From Cocos nucifera (taxonomy: Eukaryota; Streptophyta; Magnoliopsida; Arecales; Arecaceae): DNA of 64,000 bases. The translations under genes were made by a program, and so were the position numbers. The notes below the pieces were generated by a model, which had not been told where the DNA came from, searched no databases, and was given only the letters and a program-made list of their open reading frames with translations. Shown here in pieces: positions 11,150 to 20,764 of this stretch. The DNA lies in contig QRFJ01000755.1 in assembly GCA_006176705.1 (NCBI GenBank), forward strand, positions 806,001 to 870,000, read 5' to 3'. The stretch's first letter is position 1. Every line of letters starts with the position of its first letter.

Positions 11150-13625
11150 TGTTGGAAAAAGTTTCATAAAGCTAATTATCAGCTTATTGATAGTTGAGCT
11201 ACCTTGTAATTATAATTAATTTATTAATGAATAAAATATCTATTTTGATATTTTTCATCATAAAGTCTACATCTTCTAATGAACCCCATTGTTGTGATAA
11301 AGTCCTTAGGATTATTTAGTTTTGATCAAAAGAGGATTTATCAATTAGTTCTTAAACCATTTACAATCAAATGATAGGCTGTTAATAAGGATGACAATAT
11401 CTATCGAGCATAAGTCACTGTATGTCATATAGGTTGGTTGTCCTCTTAACCAAGGAGTGTAGAGATACTAGTATGACATACAGGTAAGATATAAGGATAC
11501 ATCATCACTGAATGTGACCAACTCCAAAGCATTTTGCTGTCAAGAATTGCTCTGATGGAATATAGGTATAAGTATCTCTTAGACCTGAGATCACCTCAGT
11601 GGCTTGTAAGTAACTCACTATGCTTTGGTATCGAACTAACTAAATTTCTAATTCAGTAAAGGAAGACTTCTGGGCACAGTCAAATACTTATGAAGTTGGT
11701 GTGTGATCAAGATAGGATTGACCACTCTAAGAGTTGGAGAAGAATGTATCATTATACTTTAATATAGCAAAACCTTGGCCAGGGTAATCCATAAGATGGA
11801 TTTGATATTTTGAAATATAATGAAGACAGCCTAATCAGGATTGATAGTTAAACTCTGAGGTGTCCTATAAGCATTTTGGTCAAGGAAATAAATTATATGA
11901 AAACTATATCCATATGGATTCTAAGGATATTGTTCTACACATTCGACCTATCCGACCATCGGGTACCATTATTAGATGGTCACACCAATTGATATAAAAA
12001 TTTATTTCTATACTACCAGCTTAGGTTCGAGCCTATGAGGTCATACACATAAGAGTTCTCAATTTGAATGGATGGTTAATTGACGATTAGGAATCATTCT
12101 AGGATTAAACATTCAATACGATCGATGTTTAACCTAGTGCAAGTGTTGCAGGAGAATCGATTAGCAATAAAATTGCTAAATGACTTAATTTGATTAAACC
12201 AAAGGGTTGAGATTAAATTTAGTTAAATATAATTTAATTAAAATTAGTTTGGACTTGATTGGATCAAGTTTAATTGATTTATTGGATGAGTCAATTGCAA
12301 GAAAGAACTAGTCCTAGTTCAATTAAGACTTATATGAACCCAATTTTTAATTTAATTAGAAATTAAATTAGAATTAAATTAAATTAAATTTGATTTAATT
12401 AGGATCTTGGTTAGACTAAGATCTATTCTAATTGGATTAAATTTATTTTATTTTAATTTGGTCCAGAGACCATGTTGGACCAAATTAAAATAGGAATCCC
12501 AGTATGACTAGGATTCCCTAACCTTACACCACATATATCCCAATGCCCCCCATGCCCACATTGGAAGTCTTTTGTGCATGGAAACTCCTCTCCCTAGGCT
12601 CTTCATGCATGCCCCATCTCTCCCTCTCCTTCTTATATGGCAAGTTGTTGTCGACCAAGTCAAAGGAAGGTAGTTTGTTTTGATTTTGAATTCTATGTGA
12701 TAGAATCCTAACAAACCAAAACTTCTACCCATATGTGCCGTCCACTTTCTATTTTTCCTCTAATTTTTTTGGTAGAAAAGAAGGAATAATGTGTGCCCTT
12801 TGCTGGTGGTCCATGGCTAAAAAGGAGGGGGCGCCCAACTATTGCCTTATTTGGACATACCTTATCTAGATGTTTGACCTAGACAAGGATTGTTACCTCT
12901 CTCCCTATTTAAAGGATCTTTGGACCTAATTTTTTAGAGGCTTTGAGATTTGAGAGAGGACATTAGGGGCATGGGAAACTTGGGAGAGAAAGAGCTAGGG
13001 TGTGGGACTTTGTAGAGACATAATATCTTGTGTCTTGGAGAGAGAAACAAGGAAGAAGAAGGGTCTTCTTCCAGGGTTTTTCTTCTACATCTCTTTCTCC
13101 ACTTTTTGTGAGTTTTGAGAGTGTTTTTGATTCACGAGTCTTTCTCCTTTCTTATACTCATTAGAAAGTTTAAGTTTTGAAGAAGAAAGATCCAGATCAA
13201 TCATCAAAGAAAGATCAGCATAGTACTAGCATACTATGCTGATTTCTAGCTATTAGATTTCTGATCAGCGATTGAGGGCTTGTATGGACATCCTATAGAG
13301 GTCGGATGCATGTGTGGCAAGTAGCACCAACCTCAGCCCTAGATCAGCGAGTTAGAAAGTCTAACTTGCAAAGGTAAGAGAGATCTGATCTCCTTTTTGA
13401 TATTTAGATTTGATCTAACATGTTCTAATGTTGATATGATCAGCATGTTATTTTCTTATCTTTCAATTTCTAATTTAATAGCATGCTTTAATCATGCAAT
13501 AGAATCCTAGATCTAGAATTTTATTTTATTTTATTCATGAATTAATATTATTAATTTATTTCTTCCACTGTAATTTTAAAAAAGTTTCAAAAGCTAATCC
13601 TAGAACCCTAGATCTGTTTCCTACA
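11150..13625 (+). repeat. Copia-2 3' LTR (about 2.48 kb, Angela-like)
   Basis: Starts TGTTGGAAAAAG directly after a purine-rich AAATGAGAG tract and ends CCTACA. The opening resembles LTR starts of the Angela group. It is recognisably homologous to 60065-61171 and 61172-64000. A TATA-like TATTTAAA is at 12906-12913, and a near-perfect inverted repeat lies at 12493-12517. Transposase sequence starts at 13626, so the right LTR edge abuts CACTA DNA. The target duplication cannot be tested because the left end is outside the window. Confidence 0.88.
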
Positions 13626-14936
13626 GATACGTCCTCCTTACATTTAAAGCATGGAAGGAAAATCTACTTTATGGCTCATCGACGATTTTTACCTAGTAAT
13701 CACTCTTGGAGGACTCGTTATAACTAATATTTTGATTGTAAGTCTGATCGACGTTTGCCACCTAAGGAGTTAAATGGAGTAGAAGTTTTAGAATAACTTG
13801 AAGCCATTGAAAATATGAAATTTAAAAAAATATCGAGTACTCACAAGCAAAAATGTACTGAAGTTGAGCTGAATTGGATGAAGCGAAGCAAATTTTTTAA
13901 ACTACCATATTAGAAGCAGCTACTACTTTATCATAACCTGGATGTGATGCACACTGAGAAGAATATTTATGATAATATCATTGGTGTAGTGTTGAACATC
14001 CCAGGAAAATCAAAAGATAATTGAAAAGCTCATCTCGATTTGTAGGAAATGGGAATATGGTCGGAGCTACATTTACTTCATCGAGGTGATAAATTTTTTA
14101 TGCCACCTGATTGTTATTCACTTTTTGGCGAGGAGAAGAAGAGTTTCTATGGATGGTTCAAAACTGTAAAGTTTCATGATGCTTATGCTTCAAATGTATC
14201 ACGATGTGTTGGCAACAATAACGGTAATATCTCTAGCATGAAAAGTCATAACTCCCATGTAATGATACAACACTTGCTTCTTGTGGTGATACATGGCTAT
14301 CTAAGTTGTGATATTTAAACTACATTGATTGAGTTGGGAGTGTTTTTTTGAGAATTATGTTATCGAAAGTTGAAGATTAACTTAATCGAGAAGTTTGAGA
14401 AGGATATTGTGCTTATTTTTTGTAAGTTAGAAAAAATCTTTCTACCATCATTTTTTTATGTTGTAGTGCACCTGGCTATTCATCTTCCAAAGGAAGCTCT
14501 TCTGATGGGCCCGATACATTATCGGTGGATGTATCTTATTGAAAGAAGAAGAAATTATAATCTCTTTGACATATCAGTTGTATATTTTAAATATATTAGA
14601 ACTCTTTAAATTATTTTATATTTATAGATTCTTATGTACTCTAAAAAAATATGTTCGTAATAAGGCACGGCCTGAAGGATCCATAGCAGAAGTATACATA
14701 GCTATGGAGTATCGCATATTCTGCTCGATGTATCTTGACGATATCAAAATAAGATTCAATTATGTAGATCATAATGCTGACCATGAATGGGATGATGATG
14801 AATCGTTACTATGCATATTCAAACAAATGGTTTGACCCATGGATGGAAGAAGATATGAGTTTATAGACATGAATGAGCTATCCAAAGCACACTTCTACAT
14901 TTTAAATAATTATGAAAAAATTAAAGATTTAATTGA

Positions 14937-15019
14937 GTAAGTATTATCTTAGCATAATTTTAATGTTCTAACTAATTTTGTCATGTCGATGTAAAATTAA
15001 AAATGATGACTTATTGCAG
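14937..15019 (+). other. TNP2 intron
   Basis: GTAAGTATT at the donor and TTATTGCAG at the acceptor. Removing it joins the flanking TNP2-like frames (the KIKDLI block upstream and KHKN downstream) without a shift. Confidence 0.65.
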
Positions 15020-15075
15020 TAAGCATAAGAATATACTATCTAGGAAGAATAATACAAATATTGATGATCGACATA

Positions 15076-15080
15076 GGATG
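15076..15080. repeat. Left target-site duplication of the gypsy insertion
   Basis: GGATG directly before the LTR. The matching bases after the last LTR are GGATT at 28789-28793, one mismatch. The TNP2 frame is continuous if one copy is removed. Confidence 0.65.
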
Positions 15081-15519
15081 TGTTGGGGATAAATCCCGCT
15101 CCTACCGAAGCCCGGCTCGACGCTCGGCCTAATGTAGCCAGTAGCCGCAGAAGAGCTCCGGCAGACGGGCTTCAACCAAACTCCCAGCGGCGGAGCTTCT
15201 TCCAGCAGGCCGAACCAGACAGCTGCCGAGCTTCTTCCGAATTCCCAGCGGTCGAACTCCTCGGCAATCGCCCCTCGCCGAACTTCGGACGACCGAGCTC
15301 CTACTGAACTCTCAAGCATCCAAGCCTCAGCCAAGGTCCAACAGTCGGTCGAACTCTCAAACGGCCGAGCTTCGAATTCCCAGCGGTCGAACTCTTCAGC
15401 GGACGAGCCTTAGCTGCATTCCTCCAGCCAGACGCCTATGGGAGCCGAACTCACTCCTATCTTCCTCTTCAGAAGCCCGAACTCCGAAATGGGCACACGA
15501 CGAAGGCCTTCAACCCTTC

Positions 15520-15705
15520 ATTCGGCAAGCTCTGCAGCCATCACCATCAGTCCGCCGCAAGCTCTGCAGCCATCACCATTAGTCCGCCACACTGTCAGGC
15601 GGCGATGGCTGTCGCCATCAGTCCGCCGCAAGCTCTGCAGCCATCACCATCAGTCTGCCGCACTGTCAGGCGGCGATGGCTGTCGCCATCAATCCGCCGC
15701 ACATG
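15520..15705 (+). repeat. Tandem units inside gypsy U3
   Basis: Two related units alternate: one of about 32 bp built on GCAAGCTCTGCAGCCATCAC and one of about 39 bp built on CACTGTCAGGCGGCGATGGC. They are ordered two of the first, one of the second, one of the first, one of the second. The same arrangement is in the other LTRs (about 20115-20285, 28265-28440, 43325-43500). Confidence 0.8.
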
Positions 15706-15786
15706 GCACCACCCCGTGAGACTGACTCCGCCGAACCTCGAGCGGCCCACCAGCACGCGGCTGCAGTTGTCACCATCAAGCTCCAC

Positions 15787-15794
15787 TATTTAAA
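15787..15794 (+). promoter_or_regulatory. Gypsy LTR TATA-like box
   Basis: TATTTAAA followed by GGA is conserved in all four gypsy LTRs (20374-20381, 28528-28535 and 43586-43593), about 250 bp before the LTR end. This places the likely U3/R boundary just downstream. Confidence 0.6.
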
Positions 15795-16050
15795 GGACCC
15801 TTTGACACGCTAAGGCTAAGCTCTCTGAACTCTCGACTCTCTAAGCTCTCCTCCTCATCTCTAAGCTCTGGAACTCATTCCGAGCACTTCATTACTGTTG
15901 GTCAAAAACTGACTTGACTGTCGGAGGGTCCTGCCGGAGCCACCCCCCACTAGCTCCGGACGGGACTTTATTTTGCAGGTCCCCGACGGCGACCTCAGCG
16001 GCATCAACTCCGACGACCTCCGACGAAGATGGATTTCTGCACCAACAGAT

Positions 16051-16068
16051 TGGCGCTAGAAGGAGGGC
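16051..16068 (+). other. Gypsy copy A primer-binding site candidate
   Basis: TGGCGCTAGAAGGAGGGC begins three bases after the LTR and is repeated after LTR 2 (20638). The opening TGG matches a tRNA CCA end. I cannot assign the primer tRNA. It is not the tRNA-Lys(CUU) found at 17091, which agrees with it only over the first six bases. Confidence 0.65.
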
Positions 16069-16177
16069 CTTGAACCTTCGAGGTTCCTTTGTTCTTGAAG
16101 GGGTGCTCGGTGACGATTCTCTTCTTCCCACTCCGAATTCTCCCTCTTCCCCTTCGGGATTCCTTTCCCGAAAGAAA

Positions 16178-17090
16178 ATGCCCCCCAGGAGAGCCTCGAC
16201 CCGACGATTGGCGGCCTCCGAAACCCGATCTCGTTCGGGTTCGTCTGCTCCCGCTCCAGCCCCGGCGACCCAAGTTCACTTTGTAGCCGCAGTGGATGCG
16301 GAGCAGTTCGGCCTGCTCGCCCAGCAGGTCTGTGATCTTATGGAGGCAGTGCAGACGATGCAGGCCACGCATCCATGGGCCCCGATATCAGCTCGATCGA
16401 TGCGGGATTCCCCGGAGTCCCGGGGTCCGGCCCAGGGGCGACCGGCATGGGCTACCCGACCTTCGATCCTCGAAAGGGGAAAGCAACCGGGGGAGAGCCC
16501 CCGCTCGGACCGCGGCTCAACCTAGGGAGAAGCTTCACACCCATTCTGCGAGAAGACTTTGGAAATCAAGGATCGTGAGGATCTCCTAGATCAAAGGCTC
16601 TTAGAAATGAGCCGACGCATAGAAGAACTTCGTCATACTCCCTCCTCCCATGGTAATGATATTTGCGCTGACCCTCCTTTCTCGTAGAGAATTATGCAGG
16701 AGCAGGTCCCGTCGAACTTCAAGCTCCCGCACTTCAAGTGCTATGACGGGACCATCGATCCGGTCGACCACTTGGAAGCCTTCAGGACGACAATGTTGCT
16801 TCATGGTGCGTCGGACGCCATCTTGTGCCGGGCTTTCCCCTCCACCCTCATGGGGGCAGCCAGGAATTGGTACTTGGCGCTTAAGCCGAGCACCATCCAA
16901 TCGTTTGACCAAATGAGTTAGCAGTTCGTGGCCCATTTTGTCAGTAGCTGGCGGCCGCATCGAGGCTTGGATTCTTTGATGGCCATCAGGCAGAAGGAGG
17001 GAGAACCTATCCAGGCTTATGTCACCCAGTTTAACGCAGCTGCGCTGGAAGTCCAGAACTTGGACCAACCAGTCGCAATGGCCGCCCTCA
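16178..17090 (+). pseudogene. Gypsy copy A gag
   Basis: Gag of a Tat-type gypsy element. The start ATG at 16178 opens MPPRRASTRRLAASE, a basic N-terminus, and this frame runs to about 16525. After a frameshift, 16694-16921 carries the Retrotrans_gag block: NFKLPHFKCYDGTIDPVDHL, EAFRTTMLLHGASDAILCRA and GAARNWYLALKPSTIQSFDQ. A stop at 16919-16921 interrupts it where copy B reads Gln, and the homology continues (VAHFVSSWRP, EGEPIQAYVTQFNAAALEV) to 17090. There it ends abruptly at the tRNA-derived junction. The zinc knuckle, protease, RT and RNase H domains are all absent from this copy. Confidence 0.88.
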
Positions 17091-17138
17091 AAGGCTCTTA
17101 ACCTTGTGGTCGTGGGTTCGGGCCCCACGGTGGGCGCC
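17091..17138 (+). ncRNA. tRNA-Lys(CUU) 3' half embedded at a deletion junction
   Basis: The sequence matches residues 28-73 of plant tRNA-Lys(CUU) as I know it. It contains the rest of the anticodon stem, the loop CTCTTAA with anticodon CTT, the CCTTG side, the 5-base variable region TGGTC, the T arm GTGGG-TTCGGGC-CCCAC, the acceptor strand GGTGGGC, discriminator G at 17136, and then CC. I recall one difference from the consensus: TTCGGGC instead of TTCGAGC. The 5' half (acceptor, D arm) is missing, so it is not a functional tRNA gene. It lies exactly where gag stops (copy B 21704) and integrase resumes (copy B about 25290). This fragment is not in copies B or C. Confidence 0.85.
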
Positions 17139-18281
17139 TACGTCTTATACGAGGACAGGTTATATAAAAGGTCATACTCCCTCCCATTGCTGAGATGTCT
17201 CCGACCTTCAGAGGCCGACTTCGCACTACAGGACGTGCATGAAGGACTCTACGGAAGTCACGCAGGGACCAGGTCCCTATCGCAGAAACTACTTCGGCAG
17301 GGGTACTACTGGCCGACCCTATTTCACGACTCCATGGAATATGTGAAGAGGTGCGATCGCTGCCAGAAGAACGCCAGCGTGCAAAGGCGGCCAGCATCCG
17401 AACTTACTCCGCTCAGTGCGCCATGGCCCTTCGCGCAATGGGGAATGGACATACTCGGCCCCTTCCCAACAGCGTCCGGACAGCGAAAGTTTCTCCTGGT
17501 CGCGATCGACTACTTCACCAAGTGGGTCGAGGTGGAACCACTAGCAAAGATCACCGAGGCCAAGGTGCAGGACTTCGTATGGAAGTCGCTAATCTGTCGG
17601 TTCGGCCTGCCTCGAACCCTCATAACCGACAACGGGCGGCAGTTCTCCGGAGCACGGTTTGCCGAGTTCTACGAAGGGCTAAATGTCTCCCACCACTTCA
17701 CATCGGTGGCTCACCCGCAGGCCAATGGGGAAGCTAAAGTGACCAACCGGACCCTACTGCAAGGTATCAAAGCAAGGCTCGATGGGGCAAAGGGTGCCTG
17801 GGTGGACGAACTCTACCACATCCTCTGGGCGTACTGAACTACACAGAGGGTACCGACCGGTGAGACGCCCTTCGCCTTGGTCTTTGGTATCGAGGCGGTT
17901 ATTCCGATCGAGCTCAAACTTTCGTCCGCACGAGTCATGGTTTTCAACGAGCGACACAACCCCCAGGATCTTAGAGTCAACCTCAACCTTCTAGAAGAAA
18001 AGAGGGAGGGAGCCCGCATCCGGAAGGCCGCCTATCGATGGAAGGTGGCTTGATATTATAACTCCAGGGTCAAAAATAAGGTATTTAGAGTGGGAGACTT
18101 AGTGCTTCAGCGAGCAGCCGTCTCTCAGTCTCAGAGCCAAGGGAAACTCATCCCGAATTAGGAAGGTCCGTATAAAGTGATAGAGATCATCCAACCCGGA
18201 ACCTATCGCCTGAAGGAGCTCGGAGGAACAGTGCTTCCCCAACCTTGGAACTCAGAAAATCGGAGAATGTATCACCAGTAG
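17139..18281 (+). pseudogene. Gypsy copy A integrase
   Basis: Integrase and C-terminal tail of the gypsy polyprotein, joined directly to the tRNA fragment. The zinc-binding part shows DVHEGLYGSHAG and RCDRCQ (H, H, C, C). The catalytic core has MDILGPFP and ITDNGRQFSG with both Asp residues. The third position is altered: copies B and C read ANGEAEV, here ANGEAKV, so the catalytic Glu is Lys. In-frame stops occur near 17836 (WAY-stop-TTQ), 18051 and 18160. The frame ends at MYHQ-stop (18279-18281), identical in the other copies. Confidence 0.9.
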
Positions 18282-19667
18282 GCTTCCCTTAATAAAATTC
18301 CTTCGCTCGACGTTATTGTTTCAGTATCGTATGACGACATGGAAGAAACGAGCCCGCTATGAGGGCGCGAGGAGTCGGCCTTAAGGAAGAGCCCATTCGC
18401 CCCTAGGAGGGAAACGGAGAGCAGAAGTTCTTCCGTCGAAGTGGAATGAAGTTCGGCACAAGCAAGGGTGGAGCAAAGTTCCCCCGTAGAATGAGGAAAC
18501 TTCCCCCGCGGAATGAAGTTCGGCATAAGGGAGGCCGAACTCCATGACAGATCACCCAAATGAAGTTCGGCGATGCTCGAGACCGCCCCAGGGTGATCAA
18601 GGCCGAACTCTCCCTCGAGCACGCTGCTACAACGAATTCACGGGAGGTGCGATTAAGTTCGAGCAAGCAAAATCGACCTTCACCTCGAGCTCGCCACCAA
18701 GGAAGCTCCGATAGAAGGGTGCGAAGAAATCCTCCTCCCGAAGGATTCCGCAGCTACGATCCGCTTCTCTAACTCAAATTCTCGGCGAAGTTAAGAGCCA
18801 GCCACCAAGACCTGAAGGACTACGGCCTCCCCAAATGTGCGCGATCGAAGCAAAGTCGAAGGCCCCATTCATAAAGGACGGGATGGGGGGAGAAGCACGG
18901 ACGACGGTCCTAATGTGCCCCCACAGTCGGTTAGGAACAGGAGGAGAACCTCGTCCTAGCATGAGCAAAGTCAAAGGCCCTATTCACAAAGGACGGGATG
19001 GGGGGAGAAGCACGGACGACGGTCCGAATGTGCCCCCACAGCCGTTAGGAACAGGAGGAGAACCTCATCCTAGCGTGAGCAAAGTCGAAGGCCCCGTTCA
19101 CAAAGGATGGGATGGGGGGAGAGGCGAGGACGACGGTCCCCATGTGCCCCCACAGCCCGTTAGGAACAGGAGGAGAACCTCGTCCTAACGCGAGCAAGGT
19201 CAAAGACCTCATTTGCCTAAAATGAGATGGGGGGAGAGGTGAGGACGACGGTCCCCATGTGCCCCCATAGCTCGTTAGGAATAGGGGGAGAACCTCATCC
19301 TAACGCGAGCAAGGTCGAAGGCCTCGTTCACCTAAAACAAGATGGGGGGAGAAGCACGGACGACGGTCCGAATGAGCCCCCACAGCGGGTTAAGAACAGG
19401 GGGAACCTCATCCTGACGTGAGCAAGATTCGAGACCGAGCCTCAAAGTCTACGGCAAGCCTCGGCTGCAGAAGATGAGGCCGCCCCCGAGCGCCCACATC
19501 AACCTCGGCCGTAGGAAATGAGTTCCGCTTCAACTCCAAACATCGACCGAAGATGAGACCTCCCCCGAGCTTCCGCTACAACGAGCGTGGGGCTTGGAAG
19601 AAAACTTCGGCAGTCGCCTGTTTTGGTACTCCCTTCAACTTTTGAACTCGGGAGTGGGGGGGGCTAC
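18282..19667 (+). other. Gypsy copy A 3' spacer and polypurine tract
   Basis: Non-coding spacer between pol and LTR 2, rich in AAGTTCGGC and CCGAACT motifs. It contains a 115-bp tandem array (listed separately). It ends in a G-rich tract GGGAGTGGGGGGGGCTAC directly before the LTR, which is the polypurine tract. Several short frames exist but they are not conserved in length between copies. Confidence 0.75.
18838..19430 (+). repeat. 115-bp tandem repeat in gypsy 3' spacer, copy A
   Basis: About five units of 114-115 bp. Landmarks GGATGGGGGGAG recur near 18881, 18996, 19110, 19225 and 19340. Each unit also has GACGACGGTCC, a GTGCCCCCACAG box, and GGTTAGGAACAGGAGGAGAA. The later units differ from the earlier ones (CACCTAAAACAAG instead of CACAAAGGACGG), so the array has sub-types. 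The arrays in copies B and C have the same order. Confidence 0.9.
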
Positions 19668-20634
19668 TGTTGGGGATAAATCCCGCTCCTGCCGAAGCCC
19701 GGCCCGATGCTCGGCCTAATGTAGCCAGTAGCCGCAGAAGAGCTCCGGCAGACGGGGTTCAACCAAACTCCCAGTGGCCGAGCTTCTTCCAGTAGGCCGA
19801 ACCAGACAACTGCCGAGCTTCTTCCGAATTCCCAGCGATCGAACTCCTCGACAATAGCCCCTCGCCGAACTTTGGACGATCGAGCTCCTACCGAACTCTC
19901 AAGCGTCCAAGCCTCAGTCGAGGTCCAACAGCCGGCCGAACTCTCAAACGGCCGAGCTTCGAATTCCCAGCGGCCGAACTCTTCAGCGGATGAGCCTTAG
20001 CTGCGTACCTCCAGCCAGACGCCTATGGGAGCCGAACTCCCTCCTATCTTCCTCTTCAGGAGCCCGAACTCCGAAATGGGCACACGATGAAGGCCTTCAA
20101 CCCTTCATTCGGCAAGCTCTGCTGCCATCACCATCAGTCTGCCGCAAGCTCTGCAGCCATCACCATTAGTCCGCCGCACTATCAGGCGGCGATGGCTGTC
20201 GCCATCAGTCCGCCGCAAGCTCTGCAGCCATCACCATCAGTCCACCGCACTGTCAGGCGGCGATGGCTGTCGCCATCAATCCGCCGCACACGGCACCACC
20301 CCATGAGACTGACTCCGTCGAACCTCGAGCGGCCCACCAGCATGCGGCTGCAGTTGTCACCATCAAGCTCCACTATTTAAAGGATCCTCTGATGCGCTAA
20401 GGCTAAGCTCTCTGAACTCTCGACTCTCTAAGCTCTCCTCCTCATCTCTAAGCTCTGGAACTCATTCCAAGCACTCCATTACTATTGGCCGAAAACTGAC
20501 TTGATCGTCGGAGGGTCCTGTCGGAGCCACCCCCCACCAGCTCCGGACGGGACTTTGTTTTGCAGGTCCCCGACGGCGACCTCAGTGGCATCGACTCCGG
20601 CGACCTCCGACAAAGATGGATTTCTGCACCAACA
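19668..20634 (+). repeat. Tat-type gypsy LTR 2 (967 bp), shared by copies A and B
   Basis: Starts TGTTGGGGATAAATCC and ends CTGCACCAACA. It is preceded by the copy A polypurine tract and followed by the copy B primer-binding site, so it serves as 3' LTR of one and 5' LTR of the other. TATA-like TATTTAAA at 20374-20381. It has private differences from LTR 1 and LTR 3 of a few percent by eye. Confidence 0.95.
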
Positions 20635-20637
20635 GAT

Positions 20638-20655
20638 TGGCGCTAGAAGGAGGGC
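20638..20655 (+). other. Gypsy copy B primer-binding site candidate
   Basis: TGGCGCTAGAAGGAGGGC, the same string as after LTR 1, three bases past the LTR end. Confidence 0.65.
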
Positions 20656-20764
20656 CTTGAACCTTCGAGGTTCCTTTGTTCTTGAAGGGGTGCTCGGCGA
20701 TGATTCTCTTCTTCCCGCTCTGGATTCTCCCTCTTCCCCTTTGGGATTCCTTTTCCAAAAGAAA

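Larger units (their letters stand above)
13626..15080 (+). pseudogene. CACTA (En/Spm) TNP2 transposase, 5' segment
   Basis: Central part of a TNP2-type CACTA transposase. Blocks in order: MAHRRFLPSNHSWRT (about 13670), HNLDVMHTEKNIYDNI (about 13935), IPGKSKDN, then 14049-14318 with GIWSELHLL, FFMPPDCYS and GWFKTVKFHDAYASNVSRCV. Next come 14370-14550 with FEKDIVLIFCKLEKIF and HLPKEALLMGPIHYRWMY (DUF4218-like), and YVRNKARPEGSIAEVY near 14650. An intron with GT at 14937 and AG at 15018-15019 restores the frame. Stops, frameshifts and a small insertion near 14560-14640 make it inactive. Its continuation is at 28789, across the gypsy insertion. The 5' end of the gene and the left terminal repeat are missing. 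Confidence 0.88.
15081..16047 (+). repeat. Tat-type gypsy LTR 1 (967 bp)
   Basis: Starts TGTTGGGGATAAATCC and ends CTGCACCAACA. Four LTRs of the same 967-bp length occur in the window (19668, 27822, 42880). A TATA-like TATTTAAA is at 15787-15794. U3 contains a block of repeated AGCTCTGCAGCCATCACCAT units with inverted GGCGATGG/GTCGCC motifs at about 15520-15705. The GC content is far higher than in the flanking CACTA DNA. Confidence 0.95.

Noticed and set aside
15080..15307. Ser/Arg/Pro-rich frames at the start of each gypsy LTR
   Set aside because: They recur only because the LTR recurs, have no domain, and lie upstream of the TATA-like box.
17091..17138. A functional tRNA-Lys gene
   Set aside because: The acceptor 5' strand, D arm and half of the anticodon stem are missing, and the upstream DNA is gag. 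It is only the 3' half.
18835..19421. Proteins of repeated KGRDGGRSTDDGPNVPPQP type encoded by the 115-bp array
   Set aside because: Open frames follow from a repeat lacking stops in one frame. The unit length (115) is not a multiple of three and the frames change between copies.
18838..19430. CRISPR-like array
   Set aside because: Units are about 115 bp, contiguous, without unique spacers, and lie in a plant retrotransposon spacer.
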